In this document: piece by piece, positions 22,931 to 36,465 of the stretch
Numbering within the stretch: position 1 is the stretch's first letter
Layout of the letters: every line of letters starts with the position of its first letter
NCBI GenBank assembly: GCA_034008185.1
Contig: CM067082.1
Location: forward strand, 122,885,988-122,949,987
DNA: 64,000 nucleotides
Source: Gorsachius magnificus
Lineage: Eukaryota; Chordata; Aves; Pelecaniformes; Ardeidae
Direction of reading: 5' to 3'
Program-made: the position numbers and the translations under genes
The notes under the pieces: model-generated
Told to the model about the DNA's origin: nothing
What the model saw: the letters and a program-made list of their open reading frames with translations, nothing else
Databases searched by the model: none

Positions 22931-24915
22931 GCTTGCTCAGAGAAGAAAGTAATGCCTTGTGCAGACAGGGTACCAGAGGGAGATAGGGAATGAATTGCAT
23001 TCATTTATGTGTGTCTGAGTTTTGTTTACAGTTCTGTTTAGATTATTTTATTACAGCTTACCTTACAGTAAATCAGTGTAGGAATAAGCATAGAGGGCAT
23101 CCTTGAAAGGGATTCAGAGTAACAGGGATGGAAGAACTATTTACTACAATATAAAGCATCAGAACCACAGGGAAAGCAAAAGGAGAAAAGAGCAAAGGGA
23201 GCAATACTTTGGGAAATCAACTGGATATAAGGACAGGATGAGGAAAAAAGGAGAAGAGATGCAGTGACTAGTGTGATTAATATATGCAGAGCGCAGTCTT
23301 CAGAGCTGAGTGAATAATGGCTTTAGGAGGGTGTGGAACTCCCTTCTCACTGCTGCTATTGCATTTGCAGAGGGTCAGGAAACCCATGTGCAGACTCAGC
23401 ATTTCTGAGAGGCACCTGAGAAGATGTCCCATCTGCTTTAAGATATCTGGATGAAAAGAAAGAAAACTAAAAACCAAAAGAGTCCGAGCATTGAATTTAG
23501 CCTATTGCAGTAAATTCAACTTTTGCTGTAGCACTAGGATATTAGGGGCTGTCTTACACGCTGGGTTCCCGGGATGGACAATTCAGTGGACTGCATACCA
23601 TGTAATCATTGATTCGGTGCCTTGAAATAGAGCTTATAGGGAAAGCTGCGGGGGGAAATAGCACTAATATAGACTGAGACTGGTTACTAAAATGAGGAGG
23701 AAAACCATTAGGTTGCAATCATTTTATAGGAAAGTGTTCTTAAGTGAGGGAAAAGGAGTTTATGTTCCATGTAGAAGAATCCCCGCAGAACAGTTTCAGC
23801 TTATTAGTACTAAATTGACCACAGCAAATGAGTGCCACTACTGTCAATGACCTGGCATTTTATAAGCACACTGGGGCTTGGTTTTAAACTATTTTACACA
23901 CATAAAGAATGTGAGATGGAAGATGAAAGCAAGGAAATCCATCCAGCAGTCGCAGCTTCAAAGACTGCCGCAGAAGAGTGTTCTCGAGGGGGCGCACATA
24001 AGTACAATGAGATTTGCTTTGCTTCTGGAGTTGGACCACTGGCACTGAAATATGAGGCTTGAATAGAGCAGTGATAGTCCTTAACAGGGAAATCGTTAGG
24101 GCTATGCACAAGTTGCTAAATGATGAGGAATTTAACCCTTCTGAAAGAGAGGAGTCACTGAAGGCATTTAAAAGTGGGAAAGCAATAACACGAATCGATG
24201 TGGGGGAATGACCTGGTGAATGGGACAGGTCCTTCATGTCACAGCACAGTCCAGGATTTTTCTGCGCTCTGTCCCAGAGCTAATATCTGCTCTGTGTGCA
24301 GGGGCTACAGGAGAAGCTCATGGGCCACTCAACTGGACCTTCCTTTAAGTCGAGGACATCACAACTCCCATCACTCCAGATTTTGAAGTCATGCCTCAAC
24401 AGAACAACCGTCCTGCAAGTTATGGCCTGTGGTGAGTGTTCTACTAGCTTCTCTAATGCAAGTGCAGCAAACCTGCCGGGTAGGTCACCAGGCATGATGA
24501 TCCTACAGCCCCTGGTCAAAACAGCCCATATGACCTTGTCCCTCCCTGTTCATCTGTAGTGCCGTCTCTATGTACCTCAGCCAGAGAGGTGGCTGGACAG
24601 CACGCTGCTTCATCAGGTGAAGAACAGCCGCCATACCACAACCTAGAAGAAAAAGAGGGTAATTTATTTTCTACACAATTTGTTGCAGCGTTCTCTGGTG
24701 GGGCTCTCTGGGTTGTGTCCATAATCACAGCACAATCTCCTTCATCTAAGGCCCATTGCCAATGTTGATTAAACTCTGTGTTCAGTGAATCTAGGCTTGA
24801 AGTTTTGACATTCATAGGATTTCAGATGTCAAACTGGCAATCAAATAGCCAAAGCAGAATTGGTAGGAGGCCGCAAGAAACACAGAACAGATTCTGATGC
24901 CAGTTCCCAAGTGCT
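22931..24915. other. Unique non-coding DNA
   Basis: No gene recognised. At 24090-24240 the wording (GGAGTCACTGAAGGCATTTA, then AAAGTGGGAAAGC) faintly recalls the last part of a CR1 element, too weak to call. Open frames at 23832-24815 overlap in pairs on both strands. Confidence 0.4.
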
Positions 24916-24954
24916 GACAAATATTAACCTACCAAGACAAATATTAACCTACCA
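24916..24954. repeat. Two-copy 20-bp tandem duplication
   Basis: GACAAATATTAACCTACCAA at 24916-24935 is followed by GACAAATATTAACCTACCA at 24936-24954, identical over 19 bases. Confidence 0.92.
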
Positions 24955-25659
24955 TCCTGACTATCACTCAACAAGCAAAGCTGTTGATACACCAACACCA
25001 GATATCAGAGCACCAGATATTTTTATGCTCTTCTCTGAGTTTATTACACTTCAGAACTTTCCTTCTCAAAAGTTTTACAAAAGCTCTGAATTTTTAACTC
25101 AGATTTTAAAATGCACTGAGCTTCCCAGATACCACGTCTAACAACGTTAACAACGGCTGGTTTCAGAACTCCCAATAGAATTTGTATGCAATTAATGTTC
25201 TCCTCCTCTGAACAGAAACCTAGAGGTTTGCAAAACACACCATATGTTTGTCAGTTTGCCAATGAATCAAGATGTTTTTGCAGCCTTCTGAGTTTTAATA
25301 ATTAATGGTAATGTCTAAAATCTAAATCACAGTTCAGGGGCTCAGAACAGAACTTTTACCATGTCCACTCTTGTTCAGCATCATCGGAGTGAGACTTTTC
25401 AGGTGAGAAATGAAACATTTATACTAGCTCCCATTCTTCCCTTCCCTGCCTGATCTCCCACACTATCACCATTGCTCATTCCAAGATATCTGACTGGATT
25501 CTTGCAAAGGGCTTATTTATTATGCAGAGCAATGCCATTACCTGCAGGCCACGCTTTGGTCTCAAACACCTGCATGTTCAATACTCCTGTGCAACCTGCC
25601 GAGGTTGACTTGATCTTAGTGACTAAATGATGCCTAATGGTTTACAGGTCTGAAAATAT
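24955..25659. other. Unique non-coding DNA
   Basis: No gene, repeat or clear regulatory signal is recognised here. Confidence 0.4.
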
Positions 25660-26390
25660 ACTTTATTCTCATCAAGTGGCTTGTTATTCACTTTAGCAAA
25701 CTATTAGCAACCAATTAATACAATGAAGTTAAGCAAACAAAATAAATAAGCTAGGTCTTAAAATTGTGTTCACAAGTAGGAGCGCTAATTTTTATGAGCC
25801 ATGTTTTTTCAATTATTATTTTAAAATGTAACTGCTTGAAAGTCTGATCCAGAAGAGAATACTTAATGTTAACACCTCACATACTTATTTCCTTCACCCT
25901 TGGGTAATTCTTCCAAGACCTCTGCTTCCACACTTGTGCATGAGCACTCCTGCCTTAGCTCTGACTTTATGAGTAGGTTTCTTTTCTTTGAGGTGATGAT
26001 TTTGCTTTTTGCTAGGCTACTAAAAGTCTTTTCCTTTTTATGCATTCCCAGCTGATCTGGCTTATTCCAGTCTTTTTCCCTAGATAGATCTAAATTTGCG
26101 GTTCAAGATGGCTGATAAAGGAGCAGGAAATTCTTTAACTATCTATGATATCCTGGACTGCTTCCCCCCTTTTTCCCCTCCAGAGCAAAACTACTGCAGG
26201 AAGTGTTCTAATAATAATGATAATGTCACCAGCACTTTTGCTTCAGAATTATAAACGTCACTTGAAATGGGTTATTCTTTAATTTGGCTAGTATCGTGCT
26301 CATTTTAATATTATTCATAAAATGGCTAATTTTTACAATCAATTAATTTAATGTATATCTAGCCTGCCATATAGGTTAGCAGTTCCCAGG
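25660..26390. promoter_or_regulatory. Candidate conserved non-coding element (AT-rich)
   Basis: The tract carries many short developmental factor cores: ACCAATTAATACA at about 25710, ATGGCTGATAAAGG at about 26107, ATAATAATGATAATGTCA at about 26211, TATTATTCATAAAATGG at about 26308 and CAATCAATTAATTTAATG at about 26337. There is no transposon wording and no open frame. The pattern fits a long-range enhancer of the kind found in vertebrate gene deserts. This is inference from composition and motif density only. Confidence 0.25.
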
Positions 26391-29190
26391 ATGAGCATAT
26401 TTTTAAGAAAGCTGTTGATTTTTCTCAAGTGCACCATGATAATGTTGGTGTCATGTCGACATGAGAGAACATGTGCTTTAGGACTTACTAGTTTTTATAC
26501 TTCCCAGTGCCACCCATCCACAGAACATGGAGTGCATTAGAAACATTCAGAATAAGTCCTTCAAGAATCAACCAATTGCTCCTGCCTGACAGAGGCATAG
26601 GATATACCAGCACCATTTGGGCCACTATCACCCTTTCCATTTCTAGGGTAAAAACCCTCCCTAACAGCATGCAGCATGGTCTGCAGAACAACGTAGGCTG
26701 GAACTGCCCCAAGATTTTCTAGGCAACAGCAGGGTTCAAACCTTATCGTGGGAGCTGTGGCACAACTCTAAGTGATCACAGGCATTTCATTATGCGGTCT
26801 TTCTTTCCTTTTAAAGATGACACTGTCAGCAGCAGCAATAAAAGTTTCTGGCTTAAGCCATCTCTGAATATTTCTACGTTTCCTATTAAACGACTACTTG
26901 CTTGCAGTGCGTTCTTTACTAAATTGATGTAGCAGCACTAATGGAGTGCCCAGTATGAAAAAAAAAAGTGTTAATGCTAAGTATGGCTTGCATCAATATG
27001 GTTTATTTCAGTTTGAAGCTGGCAGCAGAAATCCCAGTACACATAACATCTAAATTCTATTAAGCCTCAATGCGAGACAATATTACTGAGAGACAACCTT
27101 GGCTGCAGCAAATGCCAAGGTTTCCTTTAAAGATTCAAGATTTCTCTAAAGATTAACGTTTTGTAAAATCTATATCCAGTCCACCTCCACATGGTCATTT
27201 TAACCCAATTTTAATCCAAAAAGTTTTGTTTTTCTTTTTGACAGTCCAGTTCTCAGGTCCATGAAAATAGTAATGAAAAATATCTCCCTTCTCTTGAGAA
27301 AAAGACGGATTTGGAAAAAAACCCCACCAATTACTCCAGAACTGCTCAAATGGAACCTTTGAGCAACATCCCTGTCCAGTACCCAAAATTATTTTAGCTG
27401 GAAATGCTGGTGCAGTGACTTCGAGGTGCTGCAGGATGAGTATCCCGTAACCCCATGCTCCCAGTTCCCATTAGAAAGCTCTCAGCTTCCTGCCCCATTT
27501 CTGCCTGAAAGATCACCTTCCTGGACTTCTGCAATGCAGTGGGTCCACCAGACAGGAGACCTTGCTGCCCACGGGGCTCTCAGGGAGGAGCTGGGCAGAA
27601 AAATTCTGACAAAAACATTTTTCATTGAAATTTGCCCATTCAGGAAAAGGGATGGTGATTTTTCACTCACCTTGCAGGGGCTCCAGCAGAGCACCGTCTG
27701 CTTTCCTGCCAGCTCACCCTCTCCCCTCCTCTCTCTCTGCCAAACTTAGCAATAATCAGAATCCTGGGGGCTGAAAAAGCCTCAGGTTTCTCAGATGGGG
27801 ACCATGAGCTCAAAAGCCCTTGTGGCCACAGGTCATCAACCAGGACCTGTAGGACTGCTGGGGTCCAAGGGCAGAACTGGGTCCCACAGTAGGAAGCGGG
27901 GGAAGAGGTGCCTCCTGAATATCAGAGCTTGATCTCCCTCGGTGTTGTTTCCTTCTGAAAGCGAGACATTTTTGATAGTTTTATAATTGTTTCCTTTAAG
28001 AAAACCCCTGCTGAGGGGAATTTCATAAGTTGTTTGAGGTTTTTTTTTGGTCTGAATTTCCCAGAGAATGGACAGTCTAGCTTTAGTCTGGATTCAAACA
28101 GGAAAATATTTTTCAAAGTATTTTTTTTATTTTAAACCAAGTCAAAGTTTATAATGTCAACTTCTATAATTATTCTCTTTCAATCAAAGCTGAAAATTTC
28201 CATGGGGGTGGAGAGAGAACAAATACAGTTGAACATGAAGACAAGAAGTCCGAGAATTTCTCCCGTATGGAGAACGTACTGCTGTGCAGCTGCAATCAGG
28301 ACTTTTAGGTCATCCTTTTCTCATCCCCTATGCATGAGAACCACCCATATTGTAAGGAAGAAAGGAGACAATACCTACACTGGGATGTCTGCCTACCACA
28401 ACAACCCCCAGAGACCTCAGGTAGCCATGACCATAAGCCTGCTTTAAACTTATACTTAGGTCTGACCCAGACCTTCAGCTTGTTAGAGAAGTGAAAAGAA
28501 GTTAGAAAATAAGAGAAAAGTTGGACGTGAATTTCAGAAATAGTCTGAACATACTTTGCAGGGCATGGGTTGGCTTGAGCCACAAGATCCATGCAGCCCA
28601 CATACATTGAATTCTGCAAATAAGACCCCATCAAAACAGTTCCTGTATGTGCCAGTTGGTGTTTGAGGGTTGTCAGGGCTCCCAAATTCAGTAGTACAGT
28701 TTAGGGATTCAAACAGGAAACTGTCAATGCAATCTTGAGGAAGAACTGGGAGAATTAAGCATACAACCCTTCCTGACTCCCACTGTTTGATGAAGGCACA
28801 AAAATGGGCAAAGGCAGGCAGATTTCAACATTGTCACACTGAGAGGAATAGAAAACTTGTTCTCTGCAGCTGAAAGGGTCAAAGAAATTCTGTCACCCTG
28901 CAAAATGTTGTTATACATGCTAAGTGCAAGAACGTGTTTAGCAATGACACACACAAGACTGGGCCAAGAGGCTGGGAAGTAACTCTGCGCCTGGTGCGGT
29001 AAGAGCAGGGCACAGTAACTGCGGCACTGCTGTGATGTGCTGCTCATGGTCAGCAAAACGGCCATGTCACTGCAGGGGATCCCAGCAAAGGGAGACCAAG
29101 TGCTCCCCAGGGAAGGCAGTGAAGGAACCTGCCACCGACTCCTCCATGGGAGGAGCCTGATGCTCCTGGGGCAGTAGGAACAGCAGGGAA
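26391..29190. other. Unique non-coding DNA
   Basis: No gene recognised. The part at 27200-28140 has many runs such as TTTTTGACAG, AAAAACATTTTTCATTGAAA and AAAATATTTTTCAAAG and may be an old unassignable repeat. The open frames at 27426-27749, 28305-28685 and 28724-29257 are unlike known proteins; the last gains length from the GGA repeat. Confidence 0.4.
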
Positions 29191-29213
29191 GGAGGAGGAG
29201 GAGGAGGAGGAGG
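29191..29213 (+). repeat. (GGA)7 microsatellite
   Basis: Twenty-three bases of uninterrupted GGA repeat. All purines lie on one strand, so triplex or G-rich structures are possible. It encodes the proline or leucine runs seen in chance - strand frames. Confidence 0.95.
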
Positions 29214-32200
29214 CCCTCCAGAGCATCCTCCAACAGTGATGACTGCTGCCATGGCAACAGCAGCTATCTGGGAGAGGTGGAGAGAGGCACCAGCTGTGGC
29301 TGGGTGATTGTTTTTCCCCTTATTTTCAGCTGAAACACAGCACTATGTTGCTGGCTTAGAAGGACAAAAAGGGCAGATGCCCCTCTGCCAGCGGTGCTGC
29401 CCGGGCAGCTCTGCCCACGGGCTGCGGGTACCAGTAATGCCACTCCAAGCACAGGACACTCCCAGTCCCCACTAGTCCGTGAGCTCCCTTGCACTATTTT
29501 CACTTGTTTAACACAATTCTTCCTTGTTTTCTCTGATGTGAGATAGAAAGAATCACTGAAGTGCCCCCACGGTTGTAAGCTGCAGACTGTGTGCATGGTC
29601 TGCTCTCAGGTGCACTGGCACAGACCCCCGTAGCTTCCTTCCCACTCCAGGTTTAGTTTCTTATAACTAAACTGTTCTGCCCTGGAGCTTCTTGGATCAA
29701 GCTCAGCCCCTAGCATGACACCTCTGATCCTAGCTGTGATCACTTAGGAGTTCGGTGTGTAATTCTAAGCCAGGCTCCATTCATTCTCAAAGGTACCTGC
29801 AGAAGGTGAGTTATCCACAGATAAGGAGACGACTCATGTTCTGGAAATGAAAGTCCTTTGCAGCGGGTAGGATAAATTGCCCTCTGAGGGCAACAGAGAA
29901 CCACTACTCAACCAAATTAAAGTGCAATATTCAAAGCCTAATGTCTGATGAAGTGAGTCTCATCTGCAGAGTAATGTTGCCTACAGACCTACTGAGTCTC
30001 ATTCATCTCACACAATTTACTCCCATTTCTTGCTCCCTGCAGCTGAGTCAATAGCTCACATTTTCAGAGCTGTGCTACAGCCTCTTGTCTGCTTGGGGAC
30101 TCCATGCCAGACACAGCTAAAGATGGCCCTGCCTCCTCATTGCAAGATGCCAGCTTCGAAATACAATGTGTTTCTCCCAGACAGAAATTATCTGAGCAAT
30201 GCAATTAGCAATTGTACCTATAGGGCACATTCTGAACTCCAGTTACTGTGTGATTGCCCAGAGAGTCCATTGAAACTCAAATAACCCATTTCAGTACATT
30301 TACCAATTATCATGCAAGGATGGGAAAGAAACAATTTGCTGTTTCAAATCAGCAAATGAAATCAAGACAACTTTCATCTTTATGAGTTTCATTTGATTTT
30401 CCTGTACTCCAGATGAACCCCCACCCCCCAAACCAGAAGTCACAAGTGATTAATATATATATATTCTACTGAAAGCCACCAAGGGCACTAAATTAAATCT
30501 GTGGTGCTCTCTCTCACTCACCCGCACATATAAATGGTCTGGAAGCCTGTGCACGGCTTCCTATTGGAATGAAATTGCCAGCCAGCCTAAAAGCTATTAG
30601 TACTGGTTAGAGAGTCGCAGAATGATTTAGCAGAATTTTAATGATGGCTGCAGCAGCATGCTCCATGCTGGAGACTGGACGCTGCTCTTGGAAATACATT
30701 TGGAAAAAGCTTATGATTTTAAAGTTATTTGACAGATCTCTTGGTGTTTTGGGTTTTTTCAGGATCCAAGCTCAGGCACATGCACACTATCTTTTCATGA
30801 TTTACTGTCGAAGTTCCTGTTTTAAAGACTGATAATGTGTAATGCAAATGTTGTTTGTTTCAGCCCTTCCTGTCGGCTCTCTATGCCAGCAGTTGCTCTG
30901 CAAATGAATGTTTTCAGAAGGGTCACAGGGTCTGCTAACATATCAAAGGGCAATTCCAGTAACGAGTGACGGCTGTACATCATGTATATTGCATTGACTT
31001 GCAGCCTGGGTCTACCAAGAGTTCACGCTACAAAAAGTCTGTTATATTGAGACAGAGAAACCCTGAAATCCCCCAGGTCCTTCAGCACCATCTTTTCTGA
31101 TACGTAAAAGGAAAGCTTCTAACAGCACATAGATTCTGTTCACACAGACGTTTTTAAAGGATCTTTCTCATCAGCCCACTGGAAAGAAAAAATCCTGCCA
31201 GCGTAGAAACTGGAGTCACATTTGGATCTTGAACATTGAAATTCCTATTTTTCCCAGTGTAGATCAAGCAGTATAAGAATCTGGGGGTCACAGGGTGAGG
31301 ATGTGAGAAAAGGGACAGATGGTCATCTTTCAGATGTCTGCACAGAATAAAAAGAATAAAAGCCATCTTTAAACTGAACCAGCCATTTGTATCTTCCTGT
31401 CCAAAATGGCAGATTGAACTAAAGGCTATGAGAGAGTATGATTTTGCCCAATCCTACCAACCTCAGTCATCATCTTGACAAGGACTTTACCTCATCAGGC
31501 TACTTAGGTTAAGAAGAAACCTTTTTTCTTTTTAATGATGACAGAACCGTCTGCACGGGGAGAGCTCTCTCATGTTCCTGCAAGCACACAATCCAACATG
31601 AATGGCAGCCTCCAGGAGGATCCTCCCTCTGCAGCTTGTGCTTGCCATTGCACTGCTAAAGGTTTTTGCTTTCTAAGATTCAGTTTGGACAAATTTGAAT
31701 CTGGGAATATACGGCAACTGGAGAATCTCATTCTGACATGGAAGACTTATTATTTGCCTGCAGGAACCCAGGCAGAGGTGAAAGAGAGCTTGTATAGTAT
31801 AGAAGGACATTTTGTCCCCTTCTCATTTGCCCTTGTGAGAAGATTTCTGTAGAACACTTACCTATTTAGCGTGGCGTTTCCTTGCCTGGTTTTAGGTCTA
31901 TATAAATGGGCAGGATTGGAAACAGTAATCTCTGTTGATCAAGAACTGCAATGGCTCAGTCACAAAGAAAGGGTAATGCTGATTCCTCAGACTCCATAAG
32001 CCTTAGGCACTTAGTAAGGGCAAGTGGCTTTCTTGAATGCCCCTCCATCTCAGTTCTGCCAGCCAGTAAGATCTTATGCCACAAAACACAAGCCTCTGTA
32101 ATGATGAGTACTGAGGTTGTTACTCAGACGGCAACAGGTATTTTTCAGATGTCTAGCCCAGTTTTTCCGTGCAACATTTGGTTTTGTACCATCCTAATTC

Positions 32201-34088
32201 CTATCTGAACATGCCGCTTTCCAATGGTGAGGTCCATTTCATGGTCCTCTGCTGGTCTTTCTGGTGCCAGCTGATCCTCAGGTTGCCTTCCACACCTCCC
32301 TCCTGTTGCGACACCCACCTCTGCCTCATTTCCCCACTTTGTCTTTCTATGTTAAGGCTGGCCTTGCCTGCACATGATCCACCAGGGATGATTAAAGACT
32401 GGCTGAGGAATGATCTTGTAGGTTTGTTGTGGGAGGAGTAAGAGGACCAGTTTTAAAAATCTATTGCTTTTTTTTCCCTGGCTTTATAGAGAGCCCACAG
32501 AACCTGGATTTGCAGATTGTTTCTACTCTTTTTGGTGTGAAAAACAATGTGAGCTAGTCGTCAAAACAAATGAGCTGGGGAGATCATTTTCCTTGTGAAG
32601 CCCAACCTCATAGGGATGCTATGAGGTGTCAACACATCATCATGAAGTTCTTGGTAAAGGCCATACAAAAGACACTGTGAGCTGGAGTCATTGACCATTG
32701 CAGTCAACTGAAAGACTTCCAAGGGCTTTGGACCAGACCCTTAAAAACCACTAAGTGTGGGAATACATAATTCCTCGGTAAAACCCCAGTCTCTGAGAGG
32801 CATGTTTTTTTTGTGGGAGGGAGAAGCTGAAGAGTGCTATGGTGAGCGGTGATGTTATCTAAAGCTTCCCTGCCTGGTAACGTTGCTTTTCACAGAGAGC
32901 AGGACTGCACCAGAGCTTCCCCTTACGAGCTCACCCACCGACCACAGTCAGCCTCCTCAGAGGCCTCGCTGCCCTTTGTCAAACCAGAGAAGCCCACCAC
33001 ATCCCAAAATCAAGTACCTGCACTTAACTTCAAATGCACCGAAAGCCTTGGCACCCCATCACTTCTCAGAGTCATTCAAATTCACTCATATACCCCCATA
33101 AATTCTCCTGCATGTTTCTCTTTTCCCGTTTTGGTTTCCAGTCTGGCTTGGGGCTCATGCCTGGCATCCCTATCCTAAGCGAGGGTGGAGAGGGCAGGGG
33201 GAGCTGGAAGGAGGTGCAAGCTTCCCTGGTCCAGCACTGCTGCACACCCACCAACCCATGGTGAGCAACGGGGCAGCTTCCCCAGGGCTCTTCACAGTTC
33301 AAATTGTCTCAGAGCCGGCTTTGGCTTGGCTCCAACTTCACGTTTTCTGGCTTGGCCAAGCCATTTCTTCATTCTCCTTGTTATTCTCTCCTCCTTTTCT
33401 TGATATCACGCCACAAGGTTTTTTGTCTCGGGGCTAAAGGCAACTACACAGATTCCTCTGATCCCATGACAGGGGGAATGTAATACCCATCCCAGGGATC
33501 TGTGTGACATTAGTCTGAAGCATTCCTTGCTAAAGCACACAAATACAGTTTTGAAGGAGCTGATGTGAATAGGACTCCACATTTTTTAATTTCACGCAAC
33601 AGTGAGAGTTTTGGTTTACATTCCTGTGACTGTAGAGATGTGCCAGCTTTCGGTGGGCCTGACCTAACAGACAGAAAGGGGGAAAAAAGCACACCAAATA
33701 TATTTTCAAGACGTATGGATCAAATCTCCATAACTAAATTCACTGGCAGTTGGAAATAGGGCACAATCAGGGTTATGGTGTCTTAAAGGAGAGAACATAT
33801 TCTCTTGTGTGTCTTTGCTATGGTCTACGAACAGGTCTCTGTATTTAACATTTTCTGGGTTAGCTTTCTGCAGATTCAAGTGGAAACAGGAAATCCCAGC
33901 CCAGGGTCCAAAGTCCAGCAGGCAGAATGGGGGGATGAAGAAGTGTGAGGACAGGTCCATAACACAGAACACTTGGGGGAAAAAAAAACCAAACCCAAAT
34001 TGCAAGAATAAAACTTCTCCAAGCTCAAATGAAGTATTGATTTTGTAATCAGTTATAGAGAGGCCAATCTCTTCCTCTCTCTGTAACT
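29214..34088. other. Unique non-coding DNA
   Basis: No gene recognised. A short GC-richer patch lies at about 29385-29430 and a TA run at about 30451-30463. Around 30330-30410 the pair AAATCAGCAAATGAAATC and TTTCATTTGATTTT makes an imperfect inverted repeat in AT-rich DNA. Frames at 31535-33400 lack splice context and family resemblance. Confidence 0.4.
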
Positions 34089-34135
34089 GTGTGTGTATGT
34101 ATATATATATACACACACATACATGCACATATATG
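34089..34135. repeat. Self-complementary TG/TA/CA microsatellite
   Basis: GTGTGTGTATG, then TATATATATATA, then CACACACATACATG makes a compound dinucleotide repeat whose two halves pair with each other, so the tract can extrude as a hairpin. It accounts for the His/Tyr/Ile-rich ends of the frames that cross it. Confidence 0.92.
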
Positions 34136-36451
34136 CCAGGCTACAAAAAGCTGTAGGAAAGTGCTGACTGTGTTTCAGTTGATACAGATTTGTGCATCCT
34201 TTGACTGGAGACTGGATTCCGCTTCTGCTGAGAAAATCCATTCAGTCTGTGAAACATGCAGGTACCATTTCAGCGTGTCTTTGTTATCTCCCCCCAGCTT
34301 TTGTTGTTGAGCACGACGTCATGTGGTACGGAATAGCCCTTTGGTGAGCTGGGGTCAGCTGTCCCGGCTGCGTCCCCTCCCAACCTCTTGTGTACCCCCA
34401 GCTGCGTAAGCACTGCACAGCAATAGCTAAAACACACCTGTGCTACCAACACTTTTTCTCATCACAAATCCAAATCACGGTACCATACAAGCTACTGGGA
34501 AGAAAATTAACTGTATCCCACCCCAAACCAGTACACCATGGTTCCTGAGCTAACAGACTTTGTTTGCTTGGGTTGGTTGTTTTGGGGGAGTGGGTGTAAT
34601 TGGTTTTTTGTTGATTCGTTTTTCTCCAGTGGTACAGGCATTTAGTTTTAATGTGACTCTTCCCCTTGATCCTCATGTTTCTGTAGTCATCCAGTAATAG
34701 AAATTTGACGTGTTTCAGCACTTTCAGGACTGAAGTTGTGTGAGGAAAAGCAAAACAGTAGGAGTTTACCTACTCACGGCTCTTGAGAGTTTGAGTCAAT
34801 CACTGAAACTTGTATCCAGTCTGTTACTATTACCATCAGCTTCCACCTCCAGGTTGTGAATATTGCGTGCTACTGTTTGGCTTGCTGGTTCCACTGTTTT
34901 GGCAGACCCAGCCAGATACCAGCCAGCTCTGGTTCAAGCACATAAGGTAGGAGGCAGGAAAAGAACAAACACAAAAGCCTTACACCCCGGTAATAATTTT
35001 GCACCCCTCCTGAACCCCAGTGGGAAGCACAGTCCCTGCTTCACTGCCCACCAAAGGAACAGAGGTGGCAAGGTGAAGCCGGGCATCAGCACCGTGGCTG
35101 TCCAGGGCTAGGAGAGGTGGGTCCCACACTATTTTTCTATAGAGACGGATGTGAGAAGGAGCAATTAATGGATCTACCACCTTCTACTTTTTCACCGGGC
35201 CACAAGTCACCCAGCAGAGCTGATGGGAAACCCTGAGAGGCCACCCAGGGTTTCAGACTGGCATTCAATTCATCGTTCATTCATTTCAGTGGCAGCCCGT
35301 GGCTGTTAAAAAGCAAATACATTTTATGGAGCCTCAGGAAAAGTTTCAACAGGTATAAAATCCGTGAACTAATCAACCTGCCAAAACTCTGTTTCTTTTT
35401 CAGACCCTTGGTCTTTTCTCTCAGAAACCTCCTTCTGGAAATCTCTGTCCTACTTTCCACAGCCTACTGCAAAGATTAAGCTTATTTATTTATTTATTTT
35501 TACCAGAGCAGTATCAACTACAAGAGTTTTAGCTATCAGACCATTTTTTATGGACAACGTAGCAGAGCTGTCAACAACAGATGTGGGGGAGGGTTGAAGA
35601 AAAGGCCGGCACCTAACGCAAGAAATATTTAGGTCCTTTCCCATGAGCAAAGCCTGAAATCTCCTTGACGCTTCATAGGCAGCGCTGTTGACAAGAAACG
35701 ATGCGCATTCCAAATCGAGCAAAAGGCTTCTGAGGGCTGCTTGGAGAATCACACAGCCACAGTAAGTGCTGCCTACTTTTGTCTCATGCACACACAAACA
35801 CACTCGAAGTGGGGCTGGGAAGGAGATCTGAAAAACTGCTGCTGCCAGTTTCATTAACTAAAACACATCTCCCTTGGAAAAAAAAAAAAAAAAAGGAACA
35901 GAAATGTCATTTGCTGACATTGTCATTCCCTGCTGCCCAGTAAATAAACATAACATCTATTTGTCACCATGGAAACACCTTCCATGGTCCAAAGTATGCA
36001 AAGGAGAGGTATTCGAGAAACTCAGAAGTCTGAGGAAATGAGCAAGTATCTAACCTAGAATTTCACGTTGCGTCTCTCCTGTAAGTATTTGCACTTTGAT
36101 TTTTTTTTCTCTCTAAGGTACAAGCATACTTATTTTAGAAAGGGCAGAATGTATCTTAGAGACAAAGCTTAAACATTTGTTTAACATGCTGCCTCTACTG
36201 TGCCTTGCTCTTTCTCCCTCTCCCCTGCCAGGGAGGGCTTTGTAAATAACCGCCTTATTCGTACATCTAAAAGGCACTTGTTTCTCCAGGGACACTGCAT
36301 TTGTTCTTCTCATCTTATGCATCAAAGTTAGAAAGACATTGTCCTGAACAACATAAATGATGTATTAATTTACCTCAACAAAGCTCTTCTTCTGCCCATG
36401 TTGTGCAGGCCGTCACCTGGAGATGTGACAAACATGTCTCCTCCTTCCAGG
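34136..36451. other. Unique non-coding DNA
   Basis: No gene recognised. The + strand is G/T-rich at 34557-34625. A (TTTA)n run lies at about 35481-35500. The 122-codon - strand frame at 35486-35854 has no recognised motif. Confidence 0.4.
35878..35894 (+). repeat. Poly-A run (A17)
   Basis: Seventeen A residues. No retroposed gene sequence lies upstream of it on the + strand, so I read it as a simple repeat and not the tail of a processed copy. Confidence 0.93.
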
Positions 36452-36465
36452 GGCACTGCAGTGCC
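36452..36465. repeat. Perfect 14-bp palindrome
   Basis: GGCACTGCAGTGCC equals its own reverse complement. It could bind a dimeric factor, but one 14-base palindrome in 64 kb can occur by chance. Confidence 0.9.

Noticed and set aside
24100..24240. Possible CR1 or LTR relic (GTCACTGAAGGCATTTAAAA)
   Set aside because: Similarity is limited to a short phrase and no terminal features are present.
28091..28720. Identical 15-mers GATTCAAACAGGAAA at 28091 and 28706
   Set aside because: About two identical 15-mer pairs are expected in a random 64-kb sequence, and flanks do not match.
28724..29257. 177-codon - strand open frame, the longest in the window
   Set aside because: Its length depends on the GGA repeat (giving a leucine run) and GC-richer DNA. 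The rest has no recognisable domain and no exon boundaries.
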